Below are positions 15,719 through 23,821 of a stretch of 64,000 nucleotides of DNA, one piece after another; the first letter of the stretch is position 1, and each line of letters begins with the position of its first letter. The notes below the pieces were generated by a model. It did not search any database, was not told where the DNA came from, and was given only the letters and a program-made list of their open reading frames with translations. The DNA lies in the NCBI GenBank assembly GCA_963717255.1, contig CAVQVT010000004.1:1-64000 (forward strand), written 5' to 3'. The translations under genes and the position numbers were made by a program. Source of the stretch: CAIYQJ01 sp963717255 (GTDB lineage Bacteria > Chloroflexota > Limnocylindria > Limnocylindrales > CSP1-4).

Positions 15719-17736
15719 CCGCGATCGCACGCATCCGCACGTCGAGGCCCGGCTGGCCCCTGGGTTCCGAGGGCCGGGGCCGACTGCGCCTCCGGTTCGC
15801 CGCGTCGCTGGTCGCGGTGCTGGCAACGACCGCTGCGCTCGTCGCCCTCGGCATGCTGCCCGGGACCGCTCTCGGCGCGGATGCGTCGGGCGCCGCAGCC
15901 GCGACCGTCACCCCGCTCCAGGCCGCCCTCATCGGCCTCGGCTACTACTTCTCGTTCAGCCCGTGGTGGTTCGGGGCCAACTTCTTCACGTTCTACCGGC
16001 CGCTCGTCGCCGGTCTCTGCGTGGGGATCATCCTCGGCGACCCGGCCGAGGGGGCGCTCATCGGCGCGGCGATCAACCTCTTCTACCTCGGGTTCATCGG
16101 CGCGGGCGGGTCGATCCCGAGCGACCCGTCGCTCGCGGGCTGGCTGGGCACCACGATCGCGATCGCCGGCGGCCTGTCGTACGGTGAGGCCCTGGCGCTC
16201 GCCGTCCCGCTCGGGCTGCTCGGGACCGTCGTCTTCTACACCCGGATGACGGTGGATTCGGTCTTCGTCCACGTCGCCGACCGATACGCGGAGCGCGGCT
16301 GGCTGACCGGGCTCACTCTCGCGAACGTCGTCTATCCGCAGATCTTCCTGTTCTTCCTCGCCGCGGTCCCCGTCTTCCTCGCGACGCTCAACGGCGTCCC
16401 GTTCATCGTCGACCTCATCCAGAGCCTGCCCGTCTGGGTGATCGCCGGCCTGGCCGTGGCGGGCGGGGTCCTGCCGGCCATCGGCATCGCGATGAACATG
16501 CGCTTCATCTTCCGGTGGCCGTTCTCGCCGTACTTCTTCCTCGGGTTCTTCCTCGTCATCGCGTCGGACCGGTCGCTGCCGATCGTCGTCATCGGCGCCA
16601 TCGGGCTCGCCGTGGCCGCCCTCCACGTGGTGTTCACGACGTCGCCCGCGCCGGAGCCCGCGACGGGGCGCGACGCCCGGGTGACGCCCCCACCGCCGCC
16701 CGCGTCCGAGCCGGTCGCGACGGCGCCGGCCGTGGCGGAGACTGCAAGAGCGAGCGTGACGACCGACGCCGCCCCGGCGCCCGGCGTCCGACGGCTCTCG
16801 CGCGTGGACGTCCACCGCGCCTGGCTCCTGTGGACGTTCTTCTCGCACGCGAACTACAACTACGAGCGGCTCCAGGCCACCGGCTTCGCGCACGGCATGG
16901 CCCCCGTCATCCGCCGTCTCTACTCGGCCCCGGAGGACGTCAAGGCGGCCATGCGGCGCCACCTGGTCTTCTACAACACGTCCCCCGAGTTCGGCGGAGC
17001 GATCAACGGCGCGGTCATCGCGATGGAGGAGCAGCGCGCGTCGGGCGCGCAGATCGACGACGACGCGATCAACTCGGTGAAGACCGGCCTCATGGGCCCG
17101 GTCGCCGGGATCGGCGACACGATCACACAGGGGACGGTCACGCCCCTCCTCCTCGCCCTGGGCATCTCGATCACCGGCGTCCCCACGGTCGTCAACGGAC
17201 AGCCGCCGGACCTTGTGGCGGTGACCGGCAACCCGCTCGGCCCCATCGTGTACCTGGTGCTGATGACCGCCTTCCTCCTCGTCGTCGGCTACGTCTTCTT
17301 CATGCAGGGGTACGCGCGCGGCAGGGGCCTCATCGTGGACGTCCTCCGCGACGGGCGGCTCGGACAGCTCGTCACCGGTGCCAGCGTCCTGGGCAACCTC
17401 GTCCTCGGCGCGCTCGGCGCCACCTTCGTCTCGCTCTGGCTCGCGCCGACGGTGACGCTCGGGAGCGCCTACCTGAACCTCCAGCGCGACCTGATCGACA
17501 AGGTCCTCCCGGGGATGCTCCCGCTCGCCCTCATCATGGGCACGTGGTGGCTGCTCCGGCGCCGGGTGAGCCCGCTGCTCCTTCTCGTCGTCTACCTGGC
17601 GGTGGCGCTCATCGGCTCGTACCCGTTCTTCGGCGAGGCGCCGCAGTACGTGACGGACAAGTGCGGGTCGGCCCTCTTCCAGCCGTACGGTCCATGCCCG
17701 GAGCCATCCCCTTCCGCTTCACCGGCGACCGAGTAG
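15715..17736 (+). CDS. PTS mannose-family EIIC-EIID fusion, sugar translocator
   Basis: This 673-residue membrane protein joins two subunits that are normally separate. Residues about 65-320 are EIIC (PLQAALIGLGYYFSFSPWW, GIILGDPAEGALIGAAINL, GGSIPSDPSLAGWLGTTIA), with many helices. A Pro/Ala-rich linker (about 321-365) leads to EIID (about 366-650), recognised from RVDVHRAWLLWTFFSHANYN and GLMGPVAGIGDTITQGT, ending in further helices. EIIC and EIID together form the sugar channel. It also has an extra 60-residue N-terminus with a signal-like hydrophobic segment. The fusion fixes the subunits 1:1. The ATG overlaps the EIIB stop. Confidence 0.85.
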   Translation: MTAIARIRTSRPGWPLGSEGRGRLRLRFAASLVAVLATTAALVALGMLPGTALGADASGAAAATVTPLQAALIGLGYYFSFSPWWFGANFFTFYRPLVAGLCVGIILGDPAEGALIGAAINLFYLGFIGAGGSIPSDPSLAGWLGTTIAIAGGLSYGEALALAVPLGLLGTVVFYTRMTVDSVFVHVADRYAERGWLTGLTLANVVYPQIFLFFLAAVPVFLATLNGVPFIVDLIQSLPVWVIAGLAVAGGVLPAIGIAMNMRFIFRWPFSPYFFLGFFLVIASDRSLPIVVIGAIGLAVAALHVVFTTSPAPEPATGRDARVTPPPPPASEPVATAPAVAETARASVTTDAAPAPGVRRLSRVDVHRAWLLWTFFSHANYNYERLQATGFAHGMAPVIRRLYSAPEDVKAAMRRHLVFYNTSPEFGGAINGAVIAMEEQRASGAQIDDDAINSVKTGLMGPVAGIGDTITQGTVTPLLLALGISITGVPTVVNGQPPDLVAVTGNPLGPIVYLVLMTAFLLVVGYVFFMQGYARGRGLIVDVLRDGRLGQLVTGASVLGNLVLGALGATFVSLWLAPTVTLGSAYLNLQRDLIDKVLPGMLPLALIMGTWWLLRRRVSPLLLLVVYLAVALIGSYPFFGEAPQYVTDKCGSALFQPYGPCPEPSPSASPATE

Positions 17737-17781
17737 CGCCGCAGCCGACCGCGAGGGGCTGACGCCGCACCCGCGACGGCG

Positions 17782-17787
17782 CATCAT
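17782..17787 (+). promoter_or_regulatory. -10-like CATCAT, leaderless start at 17794
   Basis: CATCAT lies 6 nt upstream of GTG 17794 with no Shine-Dalgarno. It is weaker than the other leaderless candidates because its first base is C rather than T. Confidence 0.3.
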
Positions 17788-17793
17788 CGCCCC

Positions 17794-18549
17794 GTGGCCG
17801 AGATCGCCGACCCGGAGCTTGCCGCCATCGTCCGCGCGCTCGAGAGCACCGTGCGAGCCGGCGGCGAGGCCGACGTGCGCATCGGGCGCTCCGCCGCGGT
17901 CCGCGCGCGCGTCGAGGAGGGCACGACGGGGATGCGGATGCGGGCGACGGCGACCGCGCTCCCGCCGGCCGTGGCGCGCGAGCTGGAGGTGCTCGGGTGG
18001 CGGGCGCTCGAGCGACGCGTCTTCCGGTCGCCGCCGATGCCGCGGCGACGCGGCGGCAATCGCGGCGCCGGGGACGGTGACCGTGCCGAGGCGGTCGTGG
18101 ACGACGTCTCGCGGACCTGGCCGATCGTGGCGACGCGCGACGTGGACACCGTCGCCCTGGACATCCTCGAGGCAGTGGACGTGATCGCCGGCCCGGACAC
18201 CGTCGGTGCGGTCGTCGCACGCCATGTCCCGCTCGGCGACGAGGACTCACAGTACCTCGCGATCGGCGCCGTCCTCGGCGGCCTCTCGATCATCATCGCG
18301 ACGCTGGGCGCGGCGGGGATCCGTGTCGCGGCCGCCTACCCACTCGATCCGCTCGGCTCGCTGATCATCCCGCTCGTCGGCGGCGCGGCGGTCTCGTTCA
18401 TCGCTAGCCGCTTCGTGCTCGGCGTCTTCGGGCGCGTCCGCGGCCTCCGGTCGCAGGCCGAGCCGACGGCGCTGGTCGTGGGCGCCATCGCTCCGGCGGT
18501 CGCGATCGTCGCGTACACGGCCGCCGCGATCCGCGTCGGCCTGCCCTGA
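17794..18549 (+). CDS. Hypothetical membrane protein with soluble N-terminal domain
   Basis: This 251-residue protein has about 150 residues of soluble, charged N-terminal region (EIADPELAAIVRALESTVRAG, then a basic stretch near 90-105) followed by three hydrophobic helices (about 151-173, 181-203, 230-248). The segment after the first helix, YPLDPLGSLIIPLVGGAAVSFIASRFVL, is conserved-looking but I do not recognise the family. GTG 17794 is favoured by the short-spaced upstream hexamer. It stands alone after the PTS operon and converges with iolB. Confidence 0.6.
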   Translation: MAEIADPELAAIVRALESTVRAGGEADVRIGRSAAVRARVEEGTTGMRMRATATALPPAVARELEVLGWRALERRVFRSPPMPRRRGGNRGAGDGDRAEAVVDDVSRTWPIVATRDVDTVALDILEAVDVIAGPDTVGAVVARHVPLGDEDSQYLAIGAVLGGLSIIIATLGAAGIRVAAAYPLDPLGSLIIPLVGGAAVSFIASRFVLGVFGRVRGLRSQAEPTALVVGAIAPAVAIVAYTAAAIRVGLP

Positions 18550-18697
18550 CGGGACCAGGCTCTCGCCGGCGGCGGAACGCGCACCGTCGAGAGCCGCCGG
18601 CGGACCGCGCTCCTCGGGCGCGGGTCCTGCCGCCTGCGGGCGGTCCCCACGCCCTGCAAGTCGCTTGCCCACCGGCCGCCCAGGTCGGGCGCCCTGA

Positions 18698-19555
18698 TCA
18701 GCTCGCGGGCGGTGCCCAGTCCATCAGCCAGGCGTGGTCGGGATCGATCGTGAAGTGCCACGCGCGGTGGTCGCCGGCCATGACGTTGAGGTAGTAGCAG
18801 TCGTACCCGGCCGGTGCGCCGACCGGGTGATAGCCGCGTGGCACGACGACGATGTCGCAGTCCGTCGGCGTCATCGCCTCGTCGAGAGACCGGTCCGGCG
18901 TGTAGACACGGGCGAACGCGAACCCCTGCGGCAGCGCGAATCGGTAGAAGTAGAGCTCCTCCAGGTACGCCTCGCGCGGCGGGTCCTCCACGTCGTGCTT
19001 GTGCGGCGGATAGGAGGACCAGTTCCCGCCCGGCGTGAAGACCTCGAACGCGATGATCCGGCCCGCGAGGTCGCCGCCCGGCGGGAGCAGGTGATGGACG
19101 CGGCGAGCGGTCATCCCGCTCCCCCGCTCCTCGACCTTGACGTCGCCGGGCCTGATGAGTCGCGTCGCGCGCACCGGCCCCGCCGGCGCGTGGGCGACCC
19201 CGACGAGCGTGGCCGTCTCGGCGACGATCGCGACGTCCGCGCCGGGCGCGGCGAGGACCATGCCAGGCGGGGGGCCGGCGAACACGGTCTCGCGTCCTCC
19301 GACGCCCGGCCAGGCGCCCCCGGCGACCGTGCCGCCGGCGCCGTCCGACGTGTCGCCGGCCGTCACGGCGGCCGACCCTTCGAGGACGAGGACGAGGACC
19401 TCTTCGCCGTCGCCGGGCCGGTCGATCCGGTCGCCGGCGGCGAGGCGGTGCACGCCGAACGCGAGATAGCGCCAGCCGGCGTCCGCGGGGTCCGTGCGGA
19501 CGACGACGCCCACCGGGCCCTGCCCGGTGGCGCGGCGGAGGAGCGTCGAGGACAC
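18698..19555 (-). CDS. iolB: 5-deoxy-glucuronate isomerase (IolB)
   Basis: This 285-residue cupin has the IolB pattern: the metal-binding region GGNWSSYPPHKHD with two His, the Glu-containing LEELYFYRF, then the late VPRGYHPVGA and GYDCYYLNVMAG. IolB converts 5-deoxy-D-glucuronate to 5-dehydro-2-deoxy-D-gluconate in myo-inositol breakdown. The GTG start has AAGGAAGG 6-7 nt upstream. It is downstream of iolE (108 nt apart) in a minus-strand operon headed by a LacI regulator. No iolC, iolD, iolG or iolJ is visible, so the pathway is incomplete here. Confidence 0.9.
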   Translation of the reverse strand: MSSTLLRRATGQGPVGVVVRTDPADAGWRYLAFGVHRLAAGDRIDRPGDGEEVLVLVLEGSAAVTAGDTSDGAGGTVAGGAWPGVGGRETVFAGPPPGMVLAAPGADVAIVAETATLVGVAHAPAGPVRATRLIRPGDVKVEERGSGMTARRVHHLLPPGGDLAGRIIAFEVFTPGGNWSSYPPHKHDVEDPPREAYLEELYFYRFALPQGFAFARVYTPDRSLDEAMTPTDCDIVVVPRGYHPVGAPAGYDCYYLNVMAGDHRAWHFTIDPDHAWLMDWAPPAS

Positions 19556-19663
19556 GATCGCACCTTCCTTGTGGATGCCGCACGTCGCGGCGCATACCGG
19601 GCGGCGGTCCGCGTGGACGACGGCGGCGGGCCGCCCGGGGCCTGCCCGCCGCCGTCGCCGTCG

Positions 19664-20629
19664 TCAGATGCCGAGCGAGCGGACGTACTCCCGGTTGCGG
19701 ACGTTGCTCTCGTGGACCGACTCGAGCGTGTCGGCCATCGTGAGCCCGCGATCCTGCTCCACGACGAGCCAGCCCTCGTAGCCGACCTCGTCGAGCGCCT
19801 CGACGACCTCGGGGAGCCCCGAATTGCCCTGGCCGAGCTCGCAGAAGACGCCCCGCTGGAGCGCCACCGTGAGGCCGACGTCGTCGCGCTTGCAGTCCGC
19901 GATCACCTGCATCCGCGCGTCCTTCAGGTGGACGTGACGGATGTGGTCCCGGTACTCGCGGACGAGCGCCGCCGGGTCCGCGCCGCCGTAGCGGAGATGG
20001 CCCGTGTCGAGGCAGAGGCCCAGGAGGGAGAGGTCCATGTGGTCGAGGACGCGCTTCACCTCGTCGGCCGTCTCGATGTACGTGCCGGCGTGCGGGTGCA
20101 CGACCACGTCGAACCCCATCGACCGGGCGATCTCCGCGGCACGATGGAGGTTGTCCATGAGGACCGGGAACCGGGCCTGGGGGATCCAGGCCTCGGGATG
20201 CTCGGCGATGCGGCCCGAGAGCTCCATCCGGAGCGGCTGGTCGAAGCCGTCGCAGAGGATCGCGAAGGGCCTCGAGCCCTCGGGCGCAGCGTCGCGGACG
20301 AGCGTCAGTGAGTCGCGGAGCCAGCCGCGGTCCTCGTCCGCGTACTCGTTCTCGCTGAAGCGCATCGGGAGGAACGAGCCGACGAGGGCGAGGTTCCGCT
20401 CGACGAGGCGCGCGCGCAGCTCGTCGGCGGTCCCGAGGAAGCCGGGCGGGCCGAGCTCCGTCCCCTCGTAACCGCCCTTCGCGATCATGTCGAGGACCTC
20501 GAGACCCGTGGGCATCCACGCGTCGTCCTTCAGGACCTCGTCCACCCCGTAGCTGCACGGGGCGTTCGCGACCTTCATCCGCTCGTTCGCAGGCTTCCGG
20601 CCCGCCGGGGCGAACACCATCTCGCTCAT
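19664..20629 (-). CDS. iolE: IolE-like inosose dehydratase / sugar-phosphate isomerase-epimerase (TIM barrel)
   Basis: This 321-residue xylose-isomerase-like TIM barrel opens with VANAPCSYG and has metal-binding segments near HPHAGTYIET, CLDTGHLRYGG and HVHLKD. Its C-terminus is ALDEVGYEGWLVVEQD, with the conserved Glu near the end. This matches IolE (myo-inosose-2 dehydratase) and neighbouring members of the family. The residues alone do not separate IolE from other isomerases, but adjacency to iolB favours it. The ATG overlaps the preceding fragment's stop (ATGA). The first 17 residues (MSEMVFAPAGRKPANER) are a non-conserved leader. Confidence 0.75.
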   Translation of the reverse strand: MSEMVFAPAGRKPANERMKVANAPCSYGVDEVLKDDAWMPTGLEVLDMIAKGGYEGTELGPPGFLGTADELRARLVERNLALVGSFLPMRFSENEYADEDRGWLRDSLTLVRDAAPEGSRPFAILCDGFDQPLRMELSGRIAEHPEAWIPQARFPVLMDNLHRAAEIARSMGFDVVVHPHAGTYIETADEVKRVLDHMDLSLLGLCLDTGHLRYGGADPAALVREYRDHIRHVHLKDARMQVIADCKRDDVGLTVALQRGVFCELGQGNSGLPEVVEALDEVGYEGWLVVEQDRGLTMADTLESVHESNVRNREYVRSLGI

Positions 20630-20988
20630 GGGACGATCACCACCTTCGTCGCCTCGCCGGACCGGAGCCGGCCGAGGCCTTCGAGCGCGTCTGCGAGCGG
20701 CACGATGTCGCTCACGATCGGCTTCAGGTTGAGGGAGCCGGACTCGATCATCCGGATGGCCGCCGGGAATGTGAAGTGCGTGATGTACGTCCCGAAGATG
20801 CCGATGCTCTTCTCCGTGATGACCACTTGCCGTATCGGCACCACCGCGTTCTGGTTCATCCCGAACACGACGATGGGCGCGCCCATCGCCGCGACGTCGA
20901 TCGCGTCCGCCAGGGCGCTGCCCACGGCGGTGTCCCCGTATCGCTTCGTCGCGTGGACCAGCTCGATCGCGGGTCGGTCGTCAGGCAC
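20626..20988 (-). pseudogene. Deletion-fusion ORF: start of a sugar ABC-ATPase joined to the tail of a zinc-dependent dehydrogenase
   Basis: This is a 120-residue reading frame without a single natural homologue. Residues 1-20 (DRPAIELVHATKRYGDT) look like the beginning of a sugar ABC transporter ATP-binding protein, whose first strand reads ELxxxTKRYG. Residues about 22-120 (GSALADAIDVAAMGAPIVVFGMN... EATKVVIVP) are the last roughly 100 residues of a medium-chain zinc-type dehydrogenase, lacking the GroES-like domain, zinc ligands and the NAD-binding GxGxxG. The junction is near 20920-20935. It starts with GTG at 20988, overlapping the lacI stop by 8 nt, and ends overlapping iolE (ATGA). A deletion that removed the transporter and most of the dehydrogenase gene is the simplest explanation. 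Confidence 0.75.
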
Positions 20989-22087
20989 CGGGCGCCACCT
21001 CCCCCGCCGGGCCGCCGCGGACCCTGGTGCTCTCGCGGACCGCGAGCGCCACCGGGAGCGTCTCGGCCTCGGGCATCGTACCCGTCTGCACCGCAGAGAT
21101 GAGGATGGCGGCCGCGCGTCGCCCCATCTCGAACGCCGGTGTGACCACCGTCGTGAGCCGCGGATTCGAGATCTCGGCGAAGGGGATCCCGTCGAACCCC
21201 ACCACCCCGACGTCGTCGGGGACACGCACGCCGCGCGCCCGCAGGCCGTCGAGCACCGAGAGCGCGAGCTTGTCGTCGAAGCAGACGAGGACGTCGGGGA
21301 GCGACCGCGTGATCTCGACGACGACCGACTCGGGCGCGCGCCAGGCCGCATCCGGCGCCGGCACCCACCGGACCGGCAACGGTGACGCACCGCCCGCCAG
21401 CGCCCGCTCGAGGGCGCGCCGGCGGACCACGTCCGACGTCCGCGTCCCGTCGCCCACGTACGCCACGTCGCGGTAGCCGCACGCGACGAGGTGGGCGGCG
21501 ATCGCCCGCATCCCGGCCACGTCGTCGGTCCTGAGGACGCCCCGGACCCGGGTCTGCCGGTCGCGGGGGAGCCGCGGGCTGTCGGGCTGCACGATGACGA
21601 CCCTGCCCCCCGGGACGAGCCGCCGGGCGGTCGTCGGGTCGAGCAGCGTCGAGGCGATCGCCACGCCGTCGGCCGCATGCTCGGCGAACAGGCGGAGGGA
21701 GCGGCGCTCGCGCGCGTCGTCGCCCTGGCCCGCGGCGAACGTCACCCTGTAGCCGCTCCGGGCCGCCTCGTCCTCGAAGCCCGCGGCGACGAGGCCGTGG
21801 ACCGGGTCACTGAGGTCGGCGAGCAGCAGGCCGAGCGTGCGCGTCCGCTGGACGCGAAGGCTCCGTGCCGTCGCGTTGGGGACGTATCGCAGGCCGGCCG
21901 CGGCATCGCGGACGGCCCGGCGTGTCGCCGCGCTGATGCGCCGATCCTCGGCGAGGGCTCGCGAGGCGGTCGAGATCGAGACGCCGGCGCGCCGGGCGAC
22001 ATCGCCGAGGACCACGCGCTCGCCGGCGGCCCTGCGCGTCATCGGTCCCCCGGGCCCGCCGAGGGCGTCCTGACCGGTCCCGGGCAT
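20981..22087 (-). CDS. LacI-family transcriptional regulator
   Basis: This 368-residue regulator has the N-terminal helix-turn-helix and hinge (VVLGDVARRAGVSISTASRALAEDRRISAATRRAV, then YVPNATARSLR) followed by a periplasmic-binding-protein-like effector domain (LGLLLADLSDPVHGL, GYRDVAYVGD, DVGVVGFDGIPFAEISNPRLTTV). It probably represses the downstream sugar genes and itself. ATG 22085-22087 (RBS GGATGGAG) is preferred to a TTG further upstream that lies within the operator. An operator-like palindrome at 22105-22116 next to the -10 supports autoregulation. The gene reads directly into the fusion ORF, iolE and iolB. Confidence 0.88.
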   Translation of the reverse strand: MPGTGQDALGGPGGPMTRRAAGERVVLGDVARRAGVSISTASRALAEDRRISAATRRAVRDAAAGLRYVPNATARSLRVQRTRTLGLLLADLSDPVHGLVAAGFEDEAARSGYRVTFAAGQGDDARERRSLRLFAEHAADGVAIASTLLDPTTARRLVPGGRVVIVQPDSPRLPRDRQTRVRGVLRTDDVAGMRAIAAHLVACGYRDVAYVGDGTRTSDVVRRRALERALAGGASPLPVRWVPAPDAAWRAPESVVVEITRSLPDVLVCFDDKLALSVLDGLRARGVRVPDDVGVVGFDGIPFAEISNPRLTTVVTPAFEMGRRAAAILISAVQTGTMPEAETLPVALAVRESTRVRGGPAGEVAPGA

Positions 22088-22104
22088 GCTGGCTCCATCC
22101 CTGC

Positions 22105-22116
22105 GCAACCGATTGC
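22105..22116. promoter_or_regulatory. LacI-family operator-like palindrome
   Basis: GCAACCGATTGC is a 12-bp near-perfect palindrome of the LacI-family type (core AAnCGnTT, central CG, flanked by GC). It sits just 4 nt downstream of the -10 hexamer of the lacI-like gene, where a repressor would block initiation. The match is to the family consensus, not to a known site. Confidence 0.6.
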
Positions 22117-22120
22117 ACGA

Positions 22121-22149
22121 ACCGTATCAGCGGGGGATGACCGGGTCAA
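22121..22149 (-). promoter_or_regulatory. Promoter of the LacI/inositol-type operon
   Basis: On the minus strand, TTGACC (22144-22149) and TACGGT (22121-22126) are separated by exactly 17 nt. The operator palindrome overlaps the predicted start of transcription. The same TTGACC-N17-TAnnGT form recurs at 38959-38987. Confidence 0.6.
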
Positions 22150-22200
22150 GAGGGCCCCGTGCTCACGCTGCGCTCGCGGGACCGGCGCCCGCGACGCGGG

Positions 22201-23160
22201 TCAGCCGAGCCGCTCCCGCACCGGCCCCGCGAGCGCCGCGAGCGTCTCCGGGTCGAGCGGCGCCGGCCAGTCGAAGACGACCTCCTCGACGCCGGCCGCG
22301 GCGTACGCGGCGAGCGCCGCTGCGACCTCGTCGGTCGTCCCGACGCAAGGTGCAGCCGCCGCCGCCGACGCGGCGTCCGCAGCGGACCATCCGTGGCGCC
22401 GGAGCGTCGCGGCGAGGTCGGCGAGCGCCGCCTCTCGCGTCGGCCGGATGCACGGCGGCGGCAGACCCACGGTCCGCCGGATCGCGGCCGGGTCCCGGCC
22501 GACCTCGGCACAGTGCGCGTCGAGCACCGCGTTCTTCCGCGCGTAGGTCGCGGCGTCGCCCTCGCCGTTCCAGGTGTCCGCGTAGAGGGCGACGATCCGC
22601 AACGTGCGCTTCTCGCCGCTGCCGCCGATGAGCAGCGGGAGCCGGGGCTGGAGCGGTGGCGGGTCGAGGACGGCGTCGTCGAACCGCACCCATCGGCCGT
22701 CCATCGTCACGTGGTCGCCGTCGAGGAGACCACGCAGGGCGCGTGCCTGCTCCTCCAGCCGATCGAGTCGCTGGCCGATCGGCGGGAGGTCCCAGCCGTA
22801 CATGGCGTGGTCGCGCTCGTGCCAGCCGGCGCCGATCCCGAGCGCCATCCGGCCGCCGGAGGCATGGTCCAGCGCGACGACCTGCCGCGCCAGGAGCCCG
22901 GGATTGCGGTAGCCCGCGCCGGCGACCAGGCACCCGAGCCGGACGCGGGACGTCCGCGCCGCCCACCCCGCGATCGTTGTCATCGCCTCGAAGATCGGGC
23001 CTGCGGCGTTCGGGTCCACGCCGTCGGCCGAGCCCACGACCGGCACGAAGTGGTCGTTCGCGAAGCAGCTGTGGAACCCGGCGGTCTCGATCGCCTCCGC
23101 CGCCGCCATCAGGGCGTCCCAGCCGACGTTGCTCCCCCAGACCTGGAAGCCGATGTGCAC
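22201..23160 (-). CDS. LLM-class F420-dependent oxidoreductase (luciferase-like)
   Basis: This 319-residue bacterial luciferase-like monooxygenase fold protein carries family landmarks: HIGFQVWGSNVGWDALMAAAEAIETAGFHSCFANDHF, the LGCLVAGAGYRNPGLLARQVVALDHASGGRMALGIGAGWHERDHAMYGW block, and LLIGGSGEKRTLRIVALYADTWN. Many relatives in Actinobacteria and Chloroflexota use coenzyme F420 rather than FMN, and the HERDHAMYGW motif fits this branch. The reaction is not predictable. GTG 23160 is chosen because GGAGGG lies 6 nt upstream. It precedes lacI in the same direction but a separate promoter at 22121-22149 lies between. Confidence 0.85.
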   Translation of the reverse strand: MHIGFQVWGSNVGWDALMAAAEAIETAGFHSCFANDHFVPVVGSADGVDPNAAGPIFEAMTTIAGWAARTSRVRLGCLVAGAGYRNPGLLARQVVALDHASGGRMALGIGAGWHERDHAMYGWDLPPIGQRLDRLEEQARALRGLLDGDHVTMDGRWVRFDDAVLDPPPLQPRLPLLIGGSGEKRTLRIVALYADTWNGEGDAATYARKNAVLDAHCAEVGRDPAAIRRTVGLPPPCIRPTREAALADLAATLRRHGWSAADAASAAAAAPCVGTTDEVAAALAAYAAAGVEEVVFDWPAPLDPETLAALAGPVRERLG

Positions 23161-23235
23161 GTCCCACCCTCCGCGCGGTCCCCCGTCCGCCCCCAACTCT
23201 GACACGCCCCTGCGTCGCCGGCCGGGCCGACCGGA

Positions 23236-23241
23236 TACCAT
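23236..23241 (+). promoter_or_regulatory. -10-like TACCAT, leaderless start at 23248
   Basis: TACCAT is followed by 6 nt and GTG 23248, with no Shine-Dalgarno present. Confidence 0.5.
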
Positions 23242-23247
23242 CGCGCG

Positions 23248-23658
23248 GTGACGACGTACTACGACCTCGACACCGCGACGACGATGCTGGCGCGCGTCCG
23301 CCCGATCGCGGAGGCGCTGCGCGACCAGCGCACCGAGGTCGCCCGTCTCACCGAGCGGCTCCGGGCTGCCGAGATCGACGAGGGGACGGATCCGGCGGTC
23401 GCGGCGGTGCTCCGCGCGCGCATCACCGCGATCGTGGACCAGATGGAGGCGGCCGTCGGGCGCCTCGACGACTGGAGCGTCGTCCTCCGCGACATCCGGA
23501 CGGGCCTGCTCGACTTCCCGGCGCTGGTGGACGGCCGCCGGGTCTGGCTCTGCTGGCGCCTCGGCGAGGACGAGGTGGCCTGGTGGCACGAGGCGGCCAC
23601 CGGGTTCGAGGGCCGCCAGCCGGCGAGCGCGCTGTCCCGGAGTGGGCCGGTCCACTGA
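23248..23658 (+). CDS. DUF2203-family protein
   Basis: This 136-residue soluble protein has a helical N-terminal half (TATTMLARVRPIAEALRDQRTEVARLTERL, a coiled-coil-like segment) and a beta half ending with GLLDFPALVDGRRVWLCWRLGEDEVAWWHEAATGFEGRQP. The second part, with conserved W, C, W, H and a GFxGR close, is the DUF2203 signature seen in bacteria and archaea. The function is unknown. It is divergent from the F420-type gene. A 24-bp tandem repeat lies between its stop and the convergent secreted protein gene. Confidence 0.8.
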   Translation: MTTYYDLDTATTMLARVRPIAEALRDQRTEVARLTERLRAAEIDEGTDPAVAAVLRARITAIVDQMEAAVGRLDDWSVVLRDIRTGLLDFPALVDGRRVWLCWRLGEDEVAWWHEAATGFEGRQPASALSRSGPVH

Positions 23659-23682
23659 CGGTCGCACGAGGGACCCGGCCGC

Positions 23683-23762
23683 GCCACGGGGCGCGGACGC
23701 GCCGAGGCCACGGGGCGCGGACGCGCCGAGGCCCCGGGGCGCGGACGCGCCGAGGCCCCGGG
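23683..23762. repeat. 24-bp GC-rich tandem repeat, 3.3 copies
   Basis: Three direct 24-bp units occupy 23691-23714, 23715-23738 and 23739-23762, differing at one base (A or C in GGCCAC/GGCCCC). The last 8 bases of a unit precede the first. The region lies between the stops of two convergent genes and has no spacer-like DNA, so it is a simple tandem repeat, not CRISPR. Open frames across it are compositional artefacts. Confidence 0.9.
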
Positions 23763-23821
23763 GCGGACCGCCCGCGGGGCCTCCTGACGCGGTTCGCCGG
23801 CGAGCGCCGGCCAGAGCGACC

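Noticed and set aside
18734..20311. A 525-codon plus-strand frame opposite iolB and iolE
   Set aside because: The minus strand has full IolB and IolE motifs; the plus frame has none.
23683..23762. Possible CRISPR array
   Set aside because: The units are contiguous with no unique spacers and no cas genes are near.
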